DNA from: Gloeocapsopsis crepidinum LEGE 06123 | GTDB taxonomy: Bacteria; Cyanobacteriota; Cyanobacteriia; Cyanobacteriales; Chroococcidiopsidaceae | Assembly: GCF_015207655.1 (NCBI RefSeq) | Contig: NZ_JADEWN010000012.1 | Coordinates: 1-64,000, forward strand | Reading direction: 5' to 3' | Length of the DNA: 64,000 nt | Shown: positions 27,976 through 37,661 of the stretch, piece by piece | How positions within the stretch are numbered: the first letter of the stretch is position 1 | Layout: each line of letters starts with the position of its first letter | Made by a program: the position numbers and the translations under genes | The notes under the pieces: generated by a model | Database searches by the model: none | Told to the model about the DNA's origin: nothing | The model's input: only the letters and a program-made list of their open reading frames with translations

Positions 27976-28464
27976 TCATTTTTGCGATTGAGTCACTCCA
28001 GGAACATTAACAACTTCAGTATCAGAAATTCGCTTGCCATTATGAGCTAGAGCCATGTGGTTATTAGCATTTAAACTGACTGTAATTTCGTTTCTTCCTG
28101 GTTGTAAATTTTCCAAATAGTACCAAGAGCTATATAAGCGTGTAAGTTTTTGGTTATTAACATAAATGTGTCCGTGACCTTCTCCAGGTACAGCTACTGT
28201 ATTAACTCTTTCTGGTGCAAATTTAAAATTAGTTACTTTAACTTCTAAGTTATAGCCTTTCATGGTATCTTTATGCACTACTAAGTCAACTGTTGGTACA
28301 GCTTGTCTTGAAGGAATTTCCATGATTTGATCGTGGTTATCCGCATGATTATGGCTACTGGGGCTATGAGATATAACACTTTGCGGTTCTATATTTTGGA
28401 TATTATTACTAATACTAGTGAAATCAAATAATGTAGCTAATGTAATTAAAAAGTTGGAAATCAT
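27976..28464 (-). CDS. His-rich exported hypothetical protein
   Basis: 162 aa: hydrophobic N-terminus (about residues 3-16), a His/Ser-rich segment (SHSPSSHNHADNHDQ), then a beta-sandwich-like domain with YNLEVKVTNFKFAPERVN and GEGHGHIYVNN. The last pattern resembles periplasmic cupredoxin- or CopC-like metal-binding domains; metal binding through His is inferred. First gene of the probable four-gene minus-strand operon, 4 bp before the TauE/SafE-like gene. The ATG is at 28464. Confidence 0.65.
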   Translation of the reverse strand: MISNFLITLATLFDFTSISNNIQNIEPQSVISHSPSSHNHADNHDQIMEIPSRQAVPTVDLVVHKDTMKGYNLEVKVTNFKFAPERVNTVAVPGEGHGHIYVNNQKLTRLYSSWYYLENLQPGRNEITVSLNANNHMALAHNGKRISDTEVVNVPGVTQSQK

Positions 28465-28660
28465 TTTTGAGAGAAAAACTCAACTAATTAGCCTAGAATA
28501 AGGTACTTAGACTGATACCAATTATCTAAATTCTGACAACAAATCCAAATCAAAAAAACTAGATAGGAATTGAAGCATCTTGATAATAAATTAGTATTAA
28601 TTCAACACTTATAACAATTGCTCAACTTTGTCAAAAGACAAGCTGTCATACTTGTTGGGA

Positions 28661-30004
28661 TTAAACTAAAGCAAGGCAAAGTTCACGAAAGCGATCGCCT
28701 CTTTGTTCAAAATTTTGAAATTGGTCAAAACTAGCACACGCAGGCGACAGCAATACAACACGCGCATTCGTTTGTGGAGCTAATTCAGCAGATCTTGAGA
28801 CAGCCCTTTCCATAGTTTCGACGATTTCGTATTTAGAATATCCTACAGTTTTCAATCGTTGAGCAAAAGTAGGTGCAGCATCGCCAATCAACAAAACTGC
28901 CGCAGCTTTTTCTTGAATTGTTTGTAGCCAACTTGTATCATCACCAGCTTTCGCTTCACCACCAGCAATCAAAATCACAGGGCTAGCTACCGCAGATAAA
29001 CCAACTTGTGCCGCATCATAATTAGTTGCTTTACTGTCATTAATAAAATCAACTCCGGCAACTGTACAAATGTGTTCCAAACGATGCGGAACACCAGGAA
29101 AATTAGCAATAGCTTGAGCGATCGCTTCTTTATCAATTCCCGCTAACCGTGCGGCTGCTACTGACATCAAAAGGTTTTGGTGATTGTGTTCTCCCACCAT
29201 GCGTAACGCTGAAACTGGTACAATGCGATCGCCTTGAAACACAACCCAACCATCTTCTATATAAGTTCCTTGGGTATTTCCAATTAAATGCGCCTTTCCT
29301 TTAACACTCGTCCAATAGGCATCTTGCCAATTTGCGCCAACTTCTCTTAAATACGCATCATCACCATTGAATACTTGTAACTCACTTTGACGCAAAAGAC
29401 GCGCTTTAATATTGTAGTAATTCTCCAAAGTGTAATGACGACTGAGGTGATCCGGTGTAAACGTTGTCCAAACCCCAATGCGAGGCGCGATTGAAGACGA
29501 AGACTCAATTTGATAGCTACTAATTTCTGCAACTACCCAGTCAAGCGGTTTAGCTGATTCTAAAGCTAATTCACACGCAGCATAACCGATATTGCCACAC
29601 GCGGGAGCATTCCAACCTGCGGTTTGAAAGATTGCTGCAATTAATGCCGTCGTTGTTGTTTTGCCATTTGTCCCTGTAATTACTACCCAAGGACACGATT
29701 GTAGGTTACGCCAAGCTAATTCCATTTCACCAATTGTTTCAATACCTTGCTCGCGCGCTGCAACTAATGCTGGAATATCCCAAGGAACCCCAGGACTGAC
29801 AACCACAAGTTGGGTTGAACCATCAGCGTCGGGATGCCAAGAATAACCAACTTTAACCGTAATTTCTTCACGTTCCAGTCGCGGTTGTTCTGGTGAAGCA
29901 GCAGAACTGCGATCGCTTAATGTTACCTCCCAACCTTGCCGTTTTAACAATCGTGCAGCGGCAATACCGGATTTTCCTAATCCGATGACATGAGCATTCG
30001 GCAT
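28661..30004 (-). CDS. murD: UDP-N-acetylmuramoylalanine--D-glutamate ligase
   Basis: 447-aa Mur ligase adding D-Glu to UDP-MurNAc-L-Ala. The N-terminal Rossmann-like domain begins [20 protein letters not shown]; the ATP P-loop is [17 protein letters not shown] (about residue 112); further motifs are [17 protein letters not shown] and [20 protein letters not shown] near the end. Length is normal. It stands alone here, 55 bp after the convergent-free tenA-like gene on the same strand, without the dcw cluster. Confidence 0.95.
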   Translation of the reverse strand: MPNAHVIGLGKSGIAAARLLKRQGWEVTLSDRSSAASPEQPRLEREEITVKVGYSWHPDADGSTQLVVVSPGVPWDIPALVAAREQGIETIGEMELAWRNLQSCPWVVITGTNGKTTTTALIAAIFQTAGWNAPACGNIGYAACELALESAKPLDWVVAEISSYQIESSSSIAPRIGVWTTFTPDHLSRHYTLENYYNIKARLLRQSELQVFNGDDAYLREVGANWQDAYWTSVKGKAHLIGNTQGTYIEDGWVVFQGDRIVPVSALRMVGEHNHQNLLMSVAAARLAGIDKEAIAQAIANFPGVPHRLEHICTVAGVDFINDSKATNYDAAQVGLSAVASPVILIAGGEAKAGDDTSWLQTIQEKAAAVLLIGDAAPTFAQRLKTVGYSKYEIVETMERAVSRSAELAPQTNARVVLLSPACASFDQFQNFEQRGDRFRELCLALV

Positions 30005-30058
30005 AAATTGAATGGTAATCCAAACTCAAGCAACCTTATCTTACAGTTTCTGTTGCAC

Positions 30059-30676
30059 TCATTCTTCCCATGCAGCTTGAAAAAAATCGCGTTCGCACAA
30101 CATAGCATAGCGGTATGTTGAGTGTACTAAAGGTGTCATGCTGGTATAGCGATCGCATAAACTTTCTAACTGCACAGCAAGTTGCTTAAACTCAGCACTA
30201 CTATAAGTCCGAATCCATTCACTATAAGAATGTTCTGCAATGCCATTTTGAGCTAGCTGCTGTCCTAAAAAACCGTATAAAACCATACAAGGCGACATTG
30301 CTACCGCAATCAACCCAACATCGCTACCCCAAGCAGTTGCCAATAAAAAATCTGTATAACGCCGTGTTGCAGGTTGTGGTTCTACATTGCGCAAGTCAAC
30401 ATCCCAAGCTGTTGCATAACTTTCGTGCAAACGCAGTTCTTCTAACACGCCATTCGCGAGATTATGAAAAATACTGAATCCTTCCCAATCAGGTGCTTTT
30501 GCGGCTGCAATACTATAAGCACGGGCAAAAGCTTCTAAGAAAAAAGCATCTTGTCCTCCATAAAACGCAAATTTATGTCGTGCCAGCGTACCATTAGCAA
30601 TACCTTGGACAAACGGATGTTCTAGACAAGCTTGAGCTAAATCCTGGTTTGCTTGCCACAATTGAGCAGATATCAT
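30059..30676 (-). CDS. tenA: TenA-family protein (aminopyrimidine aminohydrolase/thiaminase II type)
   Basis: 205-aa all-helical TenA protein, likely salvaging the thiamin pyrimidine moiety. It shows the family elements HPFVQGIANGTL, F-YGGQDAFFLEAFARA, the Cys in MSPCMVLYGFLG (about residue 130) that is catalytic in TenA_C members, and a C-terminal ERDFFQAAWEE with the conserved Glu. No thiamin genes or TPP riboswitch flank it. The same strand and 54-bp spacing suggest possible cotranscription with murD. Confidence 0.85.
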   Translation of the reverse strand: MISAQLWQANQDLAQACLEHPFVQGIANGTLARHKFAFYGGQDAFFLEAFARAYSIAAAKAPDWEGFSIFHNLANGVLEELRLHESYATAWDVDLRNVEPQPATRRYTDFLLATAWGSDVGLIAVAMSPCMVLYGFLGQQLAQNGIAEHSYSEWIRTYSSAEFKQLAVQLESLCDRYTSMTPLVHSTYRYAMLCERDFFQAAWEE

Positions 30677-30711
30677 AAAAAATATTAGGTAATAAACGTA
30701 ACTGAAAAGCT

Positions 30712-30772
30712 GGTAACTGGTAATCGGTCATTGGTAATTGGTCATTGGAAAGTATACCTATTACCTATTACC
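30712..30772. repeat. Heptamer repeat array, inverted (between tenA and the TPR gene)
   Basis: Left arm TGGTAACTGGTAATCGGTCA and on (units TGGTAAT/TGGTCAT, 7 bp each, 30712-30748); right arm ACCTATTACCTATTACC (30756-30772) is its approximate inverse, so the RNA could fold. It fills most of the 106-bp spacer. Confidence 0.7.
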
Positions 30773-30782
30773 AAACAACCAC

Positions 30783-31544
30783 TTAAAACAAAAATCTCAA
30801 TAAAACAGAACCTACTGCTCCTAAAAAGTTCATAAAATTTGGTTTACTTTTTGGTAGAGATTCACTCGGAGGATTTTCTAACTCGGTAATGAAGATTTGT
30901 GTTGTTTGTAACCCATCGTTATTAGCTTGCGCCGCAAAAAGTTTTTCGGCTTGTTTAGCATCTTGAAGCGCACCAGGGCGATCGTAAAGTTGGTAACGCG
31001 CCACACCCCTTGCCAGATACGCCGCAGCATAATCAGGTTTAATACTTAATGCTTGATTGAAGTAAGCGATCGCACCTTCTGGATCTCCTTTCTTACCTTG
31101 CACGACACCCCAACCATAAAAATCTTCTGCATTCCCTATTTGCGGTGGTATCCCTACTGCACCTTGCAAATTAGCACCACCCAACTGCGCACCAGTTAAA
31201 TTAGCATTTACTAAAAAAGTATCTCGTAAGTCAGCCGCACTTAAATCCGAACCACTCAAAATAGCACCACTTAAATTAGCGCCAAATAAACTTGTACCAA
31301 CAAGATTTGCCCCAACCAGGTTTGCACCGCTAAGATTAGCACGGCTGAGATTAGCACCACTTAAATTAGCGCCACTCAAATTTGCACCCGCTAGATTAGC
31401 CAAAACCAAGCCAGCACCCTTCAAGTCACAGTTTTGGCACTCTTTTGTTGATAAAAGTTGTTGAATTTGCTCGGTATTAGCTGATGCAGGAAGTGTGACA
31501 GAAATTGCGAGCAGTGTAGTAATTGCTATAGGAGAAGCTTTCAT
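30783..31544 (-). CDS. Exported pentapeptide-repeat and TPR protein
   Basis: ATG at 31544 is used rather than the TTG at 31547 (253 aa). A signal peptide (ending LPASA-NT) is followed by about 16 pentapeptide repeats (A(N/D)LSG type, residues about 45-130), then a TPR-like pair (AIAYFNQALSIKPDYAAAYL, RGVARYQLYDRPGALQDAKQ) and a C-terminal hydrophobic end (GAVGSVLLRFLF). The pentapeptide part forms a right-handed beta-helix; the role is unknown but many cyanobacterial relatives are lumenal or periplasmic. Confidence 0.85.
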   Translation of the reverse strand: MKASPIAITTLLAISVTLPASANTEQIQQLLSTKECQNCDLKGAGLVLANLAGANLSGANLSGANLSRANLSGANLVGANLVGTSLFGANLSGAILSGSDLSAADLRDTFLVNANLTGAQLGGANLQGAVGIPPQIGNAEDFYGWGVVQGKKGDPEGAIAYFNQALSIKPDYAAAYLARGVARYQLYDRPGALQDAKQAEKLFAAQANNDGLQTTQIFITELENPPSESLPKSKPNFMNFLGAVGSVLLRFLF

Positions 31545-31963
31545 CAAAATTGGGATGGCAGAGATTAACTATGCGGCTTGAGAGTTATCAAACACGCAAC
31601 AACTGTAGAGTAATTTTTCTAAGCTTAATGTATCAGTTAAAAAATTGGTGTAAAAACCGTGCAAATGCGGAGACAAAGGTGCTAAATCAATTGCAATAGC
31701 CCAGTTTTTCTACTTATATTATTTTAAATTAGGATACCTAGCAACTAAAGTTGCAGCTTGGCAGACAAATTCCAGATGGTGCATAGACTAATTGAGCAGA
31801 GTTACTTTAGGTACAGAAGAGAATAAAGAATTACAAATGTTCCGAATTGGTATTGCCTTTCTTGGTCAAGCACTGCGGTAGTCTAGATCAAGTGATTTAA
31901 TTCTATGCTGCTACAACGCAACGCGCTGTCAGACATTTAAATTTTGAATTTTGAACTGCTTAT
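31545..31963. other. Intergenic region before hemC
   Basis: About 420 bp between divergent genes, no ORF. GCAGCTTGGCA (31752-31762) is an 11-base word also at the start of repeat copy A, so a decayed repeat may be present. Promoters for hemC and the TPR gene are expected here but were not assigned. Confidence 0.4.
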
Positions 31964-32944
31964 ATGTCCCCCAACGCTTCTCCCACAGTTTCAACTTCTA
32001 CTCGCACAATCCGTATTGGTTCGCGTAAAAGTCAACTTGCGCTAGTACAGACTTATTGGGTGCAAGAACAACTACAAAAAGCCTTTCCCGATCGCACCTT
32101 TGAAGTTCACACGATGTCTACTCAAGGTGACAAAATTTTGGATGTAGCTCTTGCTAAAATTGGTGATAAAGGATTATTTACCAAAGAACTCGAAGTCGGA
32201 ATGCTACAGCATGAAATTGATTTTGCGGTGCATTCGCTCAAAGACTTGCCGACGAACTTGCCTGAAGGCTTAATGCTAGGGGTTGTCACTGAACGTGAAG
32301 ATCCCGCTGATGCATTAGTTGTACATGAAAAGCATAAAGATAAACAAATCGATACATTACCCGCAGGCGCAGTTGTTGGAACTTCTTCTTTACGACGTTT
32401 AGCACAGTTGCGCCATCACTTCCCGCATCTAACTTTTAAAGATATCCGAGGCAACTTAAATACTCGTTTAGCCAAACTCGATGCAGGCGAATATGACGCA
32501 ATTATTTTAGCCGTAGCAGGGTTACGACGTTTAGGAATGGGCGATCGCATTCACCAAATTTTACCCGCAGAAGTTTCGCTACACGCTGTTGGACAAGGTG
32601 CGCTAGGCATTGAATGTCGTATTGATGATACTGAAGTGTTGTCCTTAATTAAGGCAATTGAACACGTACCCACACGCGATCGCACATTAGCCGAACGAGC
32701 CTTTCTCCGCTCTCTCGAAGGCGGTTGTCAAGTCCCTATCGGTGTCAACACTCAACTCGACGGCGATACTTTAACACTAACAGGTATAGTTGCAAGTGTA
32801 GACGGCACAAAGTTTGTCAAAGACACCGTAACAGGTAGCGCCAGCACTGCCGAACAACTAGGAACTGAATTAGCCCAACGCCTTCGTCAACAAGGTGCAC
32901 AAGAAATCTTAGAAGAGATCTTCCAAACCGTGCAACGCGGATGA
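31964..32944 (+). CDS. hemC: Porphobilinogen deaminase (hydroxymethylbilane synthase)
   Basis: 326-aa cytoplasmic enzyme that joins four porphobilinogen units in heme and chlorophyll synthesis. Typical motifs: [15 protein letters not shown], the STQGD loop, [11 protein letters not shown], the substrate-binding GTSSLRR and RGNLNTRL, and the dipyrromethane-cofactor Cys in [11 protein letters not shown] (about residue 255). About 18 N-terminal residues precede the conserved IRIGSR start, as in several cyanobacterial forms. Followed by a heptamer-repeat spacer and glgA on the same strand. Confidence 0.96.
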   Translation: MSPNASPTVSTSTRTIRIGSRKSQLALVQTYWVQEQLQKAFPDRTFEVHTMSTQGDKILDVALAKIGDKGLFTKELEVGMLQHEIDFAVHSLKDLPTNLPEGLMLGVVTEREDPADALVVHEKHKDKQIDTLPAGAVVGTSSLRRLAQLRHHFPHLTFKDIRGNLNTRLAKLDAGEYDAIILAVAGLRRLGMGDRIHQILPAEVSLHAVGQGALGIECRIDDTEVLSLIKAIEHVPTRDRTLAERAFLRSLEGGCQVPIGVNTQLDGDTLTLTGIVASVDGTKFVKDTVTGSASTAEQLGTELAQRLRQQGAQEILEEIFQTVQRG

Positions 32945-32963
32945 AGAAAGCAGGGGAGACTAG

Positions 32964-33068
32964 GAGTTATGAGTTCTCAGTGTTGAGTGTTGAGTTAAAC
33001 AGGAGTATTCAGCTAATCGTACGAAGGTTGTGTATTCTTCAATTCAAAATTCAAAACTCAAAACTAAC
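32964..33068. repeat. Heptamer repeat arrays in inverted order (hemC-glgA spacer)
   Basis: Five 7-mers GAGTTAT, GAGTTCT, CAGTGTT, GAGTGTT, GAGTTAA (32964-32998), and after 42 bp four 7-mers AATTCAA, AATTCAA, AACTCAA, AACTAAC (33041-33068), roughly the inverse. The 60-aa ORF at 32941-33123 is a translation of this array and is rejected. Similar words occur near 4588-4625 and 40595-40660. Confidence 0.75.
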
Positions 33069-33160
33069 CACTCGCCCCACACTCCTCACCCCTTACATTT
33101 ATTACCCTTGCCCGTTATCATGATCTCGACGCAATACAAATAGGGGACATAGAAATTAAA

Positions 33161-34609
33161 ATGCGAATTCTGTTTGTTGCCGCAGAAGCAGCCCCCATCG
33201 CCAAAGTCGGTGGAATGGGAGACGTTGTTGGTGCTTTACCCAAAGTGTTAAGAGCAATGGGGCATGATGTTCGGATATTTATGCCATACTATGGCTTCTT
33301 GCCCGACAAAATGGAGATTCCTAAAGATCCAGTTTGGCATGGTAATGCGATGTTTCAGTCATTCGCAGTTTACGAATCTGTCCTTCCTGGTACCGATGTC
33401 CCCTTGTACCTATTTGGACATCCAACGTTTTCACCCCGTCGCATTTATTCTGGAGAAGATGAAGACTGGAGGTTTACATTCTTTGCTAACGGTGCAGCGG
33501 AATTTGCTTGGAACTATTGGAAGCCTGAAATTATTCACTGTCACGACTGGCATACTGGGATGATTCCTGTGTGGATGCATCAATCTCCAGATATCTCGAC
33601 AGTGTTTACTATTCATAACTTAGCGTATCAAGGACCGTGGCGCTGGTACTTAGAAAAAATTACTTGGTGTCCGTGGTATATGCAAGGACACAACACGATG
33701 GCAGCTGCCGTACAATATGCCGATCGCGTCACGACAGTTTCTCCTACCTACGCGCAGCAGATTCAGACAGTTGAGTATGGTGAAACGTTAGAAGGCTTGT
33801 TGTCGTTTATTAGTGGTAAGCTATCTGGCATCATCAATGGCATTGATACCGAAGTTTACGATCCAGTCACCGATAAATACATTGCTCAAACATTTACCAC
33901 TGATACATTAGACCAGCGCAAGGCAAATAAAGTCGCAATACAAGAAGAAGTCGGTTTAGAAGTTAATTCGGGTGCTTTTTTAATTGGTATCGTTACGCGG
34001 TTAGTCGAACAAAAAGGTATCGATTTGATTTTACAAACGCTCGATCGGTTCTTGGCTTATACTGATACTCAGATTGTCCTACTAGGAACAGGCGATCGCT
34101 ATTACGAAAGTCAATTGTGGCAAATGGCGTCACGTTTTCCTGGTCGGATGGCAACCTATTTACTCTATAACGATGCTCTAGCACGACGCATTTACGCTGG
34201 TAGTGATGCGTTCTTGATGCCAAGTCGTTTTGAACCTTGCGGTATTAGCCAGATGCTTGCGCTTCGTTATGGCTGTGTGCCAATTGTGCGCCGTACAGGT
34301 GGCTTAGTTGATACCGTATCGCACCACGATCCTATTAACCATGCAGGTACAGGCTATTGCTTTGACCGTTACGAACCTCTAGACCTTTATACGTGTATGG
34401 TACGAGCTTGGGAAAGCTTCCGCTATAAAGAATACTGGCAAGCCCTACAACAACGTGGAATGAGCCAAGATTTCAGTTGGACAACATCTGCAAAAGATTA
34501 CATCAAGTTGTATAAATCAATGCTTGGTTTGCCAGAGGAGGAAGTCATTGAACCAGATACTAAAGATTCTGACTCCAAAGAAGAATTAGCTTCTGTTGCT
34601 GCGGAATAA
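33161..34609 (+). CDS. glgA: Glycogen synthase (ADP-glucose type)
   Basis: 482-aa GT5 glycosyltransferase adding glucose from ADP-glucose to glycogen. It starts [20 protein letters not shown] with the KVGG ADP-glucose motif, has [11 protein letters not shown] and IHNLAYQG, and in the C-terminal Rossmann domain [33 protein letters not shown] and [10 protein letters not shown]. The C-terminal about 25 residues are acidic. Many cyanobacteria have two glgA genes; which isoform this is was not decided. Copy C of the dispersed repeat begins right after the stop. Confidence 0.95.
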   Translation: MRILFVAAEAAPIAKVGGMGDVVGALPKVLRAMGHDVRIFMPYYGFLPDKMEIPKDPVWHGNAMFQSFAVYESVLPGTDVPLYLFGHPTFSPRRIYSGEDEDWRFTFFANGAAEFAWNYWKPEIIHCHDWHTGMIPVWMHQSPDISTVFTIHNLAYQGPWRWYLEKITWCPWYMQGHNTMAAAVQYADRVTTVSPTYAQQIQTVEYGETLEGLLSFISGKLSGIINGIDTEVYDPVTDKYIAQTFTTDTLDQRKANKVAIQEEVGLEVNSGAFLIGIVTRLVEQKGIDLILQTLDRFLAYTDTQIVLLGTGDRYYESQLWQMASRFPGRMATYLLYNDALARRIYAGSDAFLMPSRFEPCGISQMLALRYGCVPIVRRTGGLVDTVSHHDPINHAGTGYCFDRYEPLDLYTCMVRAWESFRYKEYWQALQQRGMSQDFSWTTSAKDYIKLYKSMLGLPEEEVIEPDTKDSDSKEELASVAAE

Positions 34610-34610
34610 A

Positions 34611-34663
34611 AGCTTGGCGAATGAATTCGCTGCTAGAAAAACTAAGTCCACCTGCGTGGACTT
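34611..34663 (+). repeat. Dispersed two-hairpin repeat, copy C; possible glgA terminator
   Basis: AGCTTGGCGAATGAATTCGC gives the first stem (GCGAAT/ATTCGC), and AAGTCCACctgcGTGGACTT is a perfect 8-bp second stem (34644-34663). It starts 1 bp after the glgA stop, so it may end transcription although no T tract follows. Confidence 0.75.
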
Positions 34664-34825
34664 ATCAACAAAACTCGCACTTAAGAGTGTCCACTCGTCA
34701 GGCTTTGATTTGGAGTTGGGGAACCTCCGCACCGCAGTGGTTCCCGCGCGTGAGAGCAACTGGCGTGGATTTAGGGGCTAGAGAGGCTACAGTTACTTAA
34801 CGATTTAACCTGGATTAGCTAATGG

Positions 34826-36184
34826 CTAATTAAACACAGGCAATCCTGCTAGCGCCATCGCGACTTCTTCAGCATTGTATTCCGTATCGCGGAGTAACCC
34901 AGCTTGGTAATCCATATAAGCTTGCATATCAAAATGACCGTGACCGCAGAGATTGAATAAAATAGTTTTACTCGTTCCTTCCTCTTTACAGCGCAACGCT
35001 TCATCAATCGCAGCTTTTACCGCATGATTCGCTTCAGGTGCAGGAAGAATACCCTCAACCCTTGCAAATGTAAGCCCCGCAGCAAAACAACTAAGTTGTG
35101 GTTCTGCACGAGTTTCAATTAGTCCTAATTCGACAACATGACTCAGTAAGGGAGCCATGCCATGATACCGCAATCCGCCAGCATGAACGCCTTCGGGCAT
35201 AAAAGAATTACCTAAGGTGTGCATTTTTACCAAGGGAGTTAGATGCGCTGTGTCGCCAAAATCATAGGTGTATTTACCCTTGGTGAGTGTCGGACAAGCT
35301 GCTGGTTCGACTGCAACAAATCTGATATTATTTTGCTCGCCGCGTAGCTTTGCCCCGATAAATGGAAAAGCGATTCCTGCAAAGTTACTTCCACCACCCG
35401 TACAGCCGACAACAATATCAGGATAGTCTCCAGCTTGTTCTAACTGGGCGATCGCTTCATACCCAATAACAGTTTGATGAAGTAGTACGTGATTCAGGAC
35501 GCTACCTAAAGCATATTTTGTTTGCCGATCCTGTACAGCTTCCACAGCTTCACTAATCGCAATCCCCAAACTACCGTTGCTTTCAGGATACTGCGCGAGA
35601 ATTTTTCTACCTGCTGCTGTTTCTTCACTAGGACTTGCAATGACTTTGGCACCATAAGCCTCCATCAACGCCCGCCGATAAGGTTTTTGTTGGTAGCTGA
35701 CTTTCACCATATACACCACTACCTCTAACCCAAATAACGCCCCAGCAAAAGCCAGCGACGATCCCCACTGTCCTGCACCGGTTTCGGTTGTTAAACGTTT
35801 GACTCCGGCTTGTTTGTTGTAGTATGCCTGCGCGACTGCTGTATTCGGTTTATGGCTACCCGTAGGGCTAACACCTTCGTATTTGTAATAAATTTTGGCA
35901 GGAGTATCGAGGGCTTGTTCTAAACGTCGGGCGCGATAAAGTGGTGTTGGTCGCCATTGACGATAAATCGATTGCACTTGTTCAGGAATCTCGATCCAAC
36001 GTTCTTGACTCACTTCCTGCACGATTAACTCCATCGGAAACAGAGGTTCAAGATCGCTAGGAGTAATTGGCTGCCCTGTTCCAGGATGTAAAACAGGTGG
36101 CATTGAAGTCGGTAAATCAGCTTGAATGTTGTACCAAGCTGTCGGCATTTGGTCTTCTGTAAGCGTATATTTAATTGTTTCCAT
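34826..36184 (-). CDS. trpB2: TrpB-like pyridoxal-phosphate enzyme (TrpB2 type)
   Basis: The track starts at GTG 36229; ATG 36184 ([20 protein letters not shown]) matches the family start and gives 452 aa. PLP-binding Lys is in GSHKPNTA (about residue 111), [12 protein letters not shown] is the TrpB motif and [11 protein letters not shown] is the phosphate-binding loop. TrpB2 proteins are longer than canonical TrpB and use indole plus serine or phosphoserine; no trpA neighbour is present, so it may act as an indole-salvage enzyme (inference). Confidence 0.9.
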   Translation of the reverse strand: METIKYTLTEDQMPTAWYNIQADLPTSMPPVLHPGTGQPITPSDLEPLFPMELIVQEVSQERWIEIPEQVQSIYRQWRPTPLYRARRLEQALDTPAKIYYKYEGVSPTGSHKPNTAVAQAYYNKQAGVKRLTTETGAGQWGSSLAFAGALFGLEVVVYMVKVSYQQKPYRRALMEAYGAKVIASPSEETAAGRKILAQYPESNGSLGIAISEAVEAVQDRQTKYALGSVLNHVLLHQTVIGYEAIAQLEQAGDYPDIVVGCTGGGSNFAGIAFPFIGAKLRGEQNNIRFVAVEPAACPTLTKGKYTYDFGDTAHLTPLVKMHTLGNSFMPEGVHAGGLRYHGMAPLLSHVVELGLIETRAEPQLSCFAAGLTFARVEGILPAPEANHAVKAAIDEALRCKEEGTSKTILFNLCGHGHFDMQAYMDYQAGLLRDTEYNAEEVAMALAGLPVFN

Positions 36185-36321
36185 TAGTGGTTTTGTGGTA
36201 AGAAGCCACACATTATATCGGAAACGCACTTAATAATCTAAGAAGGTTTCACATTTGGTGAAGCGCGATCGCACTTTGGCATTTTAAGAGAAGCTTGAGC
36301 AAAAGCTGTGGTTTCTAGCCG

Positions 36322-36636
36322 CTAAGCTGATGTTTTAAATTCACTAACCGTAGCTATAGATTCTAATATTTTAGATTCTTTTTTTTGAGCATCGTACAAG
36401 TTACAAGCTGTTTGGAGATTAAGCCAGAACTCTACAGAAGTACCAAAAAATTTAGCAAGTCTTAGCGCTGTACTTTCTGATATACCTCGCTTTTCATTGA
36501 CAATTTCATTGATTCTTTGATAAGACATCTTCAGCTGATTTGCCAATTCTTGTTGGGTGATGCCCATAGGGATAAGAAACTCTTCTTTGAGAATTTCTCC
36601 TGGATGGGTAGGTGGGCGGTTTGCAGGAATACGCAT
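36322..36636 (-). CDS. higA: HigA-family antitoxin (XRE helix-turn-helix)
   Basis: 104 aa: RPPTHPGEILKEEFLIPMGI is the HigA/VapI family start, followed by a helix-turn-helix (ITQQELANQLKMSYQRINEI) and FFGTSVEFWLNLQ. It neutralises a HigB toxin and represses its operon. Located 23 bp after the reconstructed end of the toxin gene, in the usual toxin-first order. It appears intact while the toxin gene is frameshifted. Confidence 0.9.
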   Translation of the reverse strand: MRIPANRPPTHPGEILKEEFLIPMGITQQELANQLKMSYQRINEIVNEKRGISESTALRLAKFFGTSVEFWLNLQTACNLYDAQKKESKILESIATVSEFKTSA

Positions 36637-36659
36637 AAGTTGTTCTCTCGTTTTGCCAA

Positions 36660-36954
36660 TTAGTGATAATCTACTATTTCAACTTCCTCAGCGCCTTGTT
36701 CAGTCCAAACAAAGCAGATGCGGTACTGGATCATTAATTCTGATACTATGCTGTCCAAGGCGATCGCCACTCAGGGATTCTAAGTAGTTTTTTGGCAGAA
36801 CCCTTAAATCATTCAGATTCGCAGCAGCATCTATTGCATCTAGTTTCCACCTTGCTACTGCTAACAAATTTTGAGGGCAGACTTTTCTAGCTTTCTTTGT
36901 GTCTAACCCGTCAAACACATCCTTTGTGCCTTCGTCTTTAAAGCTTAATATCAT
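36660..36954 (-). pseudogene. higB: HigB-family toxin gene with a one-base frameshift
   Basis: RelE-superfamily mRNA endonuclease. The ORF starts MILSFKDEGTKDVFDGLDTK and runs to LSGDRLGQHSIRIND, matching HigB, but then ends as PVPHLLCLD. Dropping one C in the minus-strand sequence GATCCAG (plus-strand GG at 36728-36729) restores QYRICFVWTEQGAEEVEIVDYH with a stop at 36660-36662, exactly the HigB family ending. The span is 295 bp, one more than 98 codons. So the toxin is broken by a single-base insertion, or the sequence has an error there. Confidence 0.88.
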
Positions 36955-37012
36955 GTATTACATTAACACGGATACCATGCTAACGCAGTGAGCTAAGCTT
37001 CTACAATCCGTA

Positions 37013-37555
37013 TCAAACCCGTTCAAGAGACTGGTGTGGTTTTTGTGGCAGTTCAACTTGGATTGTGTCGCCAGGTATTACCACGCCACCGATGACAACA
37101 ATGCCCATGACTCCGGCTTTACGAATAAGTTTGCCATGTTCGTTGCGTCCTAGAACCGCAGCCATTAATCCCGCCTGAAATTGCTCTAACTGCGCGCAAG
37201 GATTTCGCAAACCCGTCAATTGAACCACTGCTGTATTACCCAAGTACAGCCGTGTATCCACTGGTAAAGCAAGCAGATTGATACCGCGTGTCGTAATATT
37301 CTCTCCCATTTGTCCGGCTGATACAACAAAGCCAGCAGCTTGCAATTCGTCGTGTAGTTCAGCATGAATTAAGTGAACTTGGCGTAAATTAGGTTGAGTT
37401 GGATCAACTGCCACTCGCGATCGATGCTTGATCGTCTTGCCCATGTGTGAATCACCTTCGACACCAAACCCTGCTAGCAGCTGAATACTTTCCTGATTTT
37501 GCTTGCTGAAAGTATGTGTTGCACTGCGGCTGACTGCTAACACTACACCATCCAT
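37013..37555 (-). CDS. MOSC domain-containing protein
   Basis: 180-aa stand-alone MOSC domain, related to the C-terminal sulfur-carrier domain of molybdenum cofactor sulfurase. Features: GVEGDSHMGKTIKHRSRV, GQMGENITTRGINL, and the conserved Cys in GLRNPCAQLEQF that may carry persulfide. Length is normal for YiiM-like bacterial members, which act on N-hydroxylated compounds or metal-sulfur chemistry; the substrate here is unknown. Not obviously in an operon. Confidence 0.87.
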   Translation of the reverse strand: MDGVVLAVSRSATHTFSKQNQESIQLLAGFGVEGDSHMGKTIKHRSRVAVDPTQPNLRQVHLIHAELHDELQAAGFVVSAGQMGENITTRGINLLALPVDTRLYLGNTAVVQLTGLRNPCAQLEQFQAGLMAAVLGRNEHGKLIRKAGVMGIVVIGGVVIPGDTIQVELPQKPHQSLERV

Positions 37556-37661
37556 TTCTACACAACCTCATTGGTTCTTGATCGCAGCTTATACTCGATC
37601 TCTTTTTTTTGTAATTTCCTTCCCTAGCGGAGTGTGTTCTAATATTACTGCGTTGGATTAC

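Noticed and set aside
27976-28464. Idea that the His-rich protein is a classical CopC or cupredoxin
   Set aside because: The key ligand pattern of either family could not be matched; kept as an unassigned exported protein.
32941-33123. 60-aa ORF after hemC
   Set aside because: It is a translation of the heptamer repeat arrays in the hemC-glgA spacer; composition and overlap with repeats argue against a gene.
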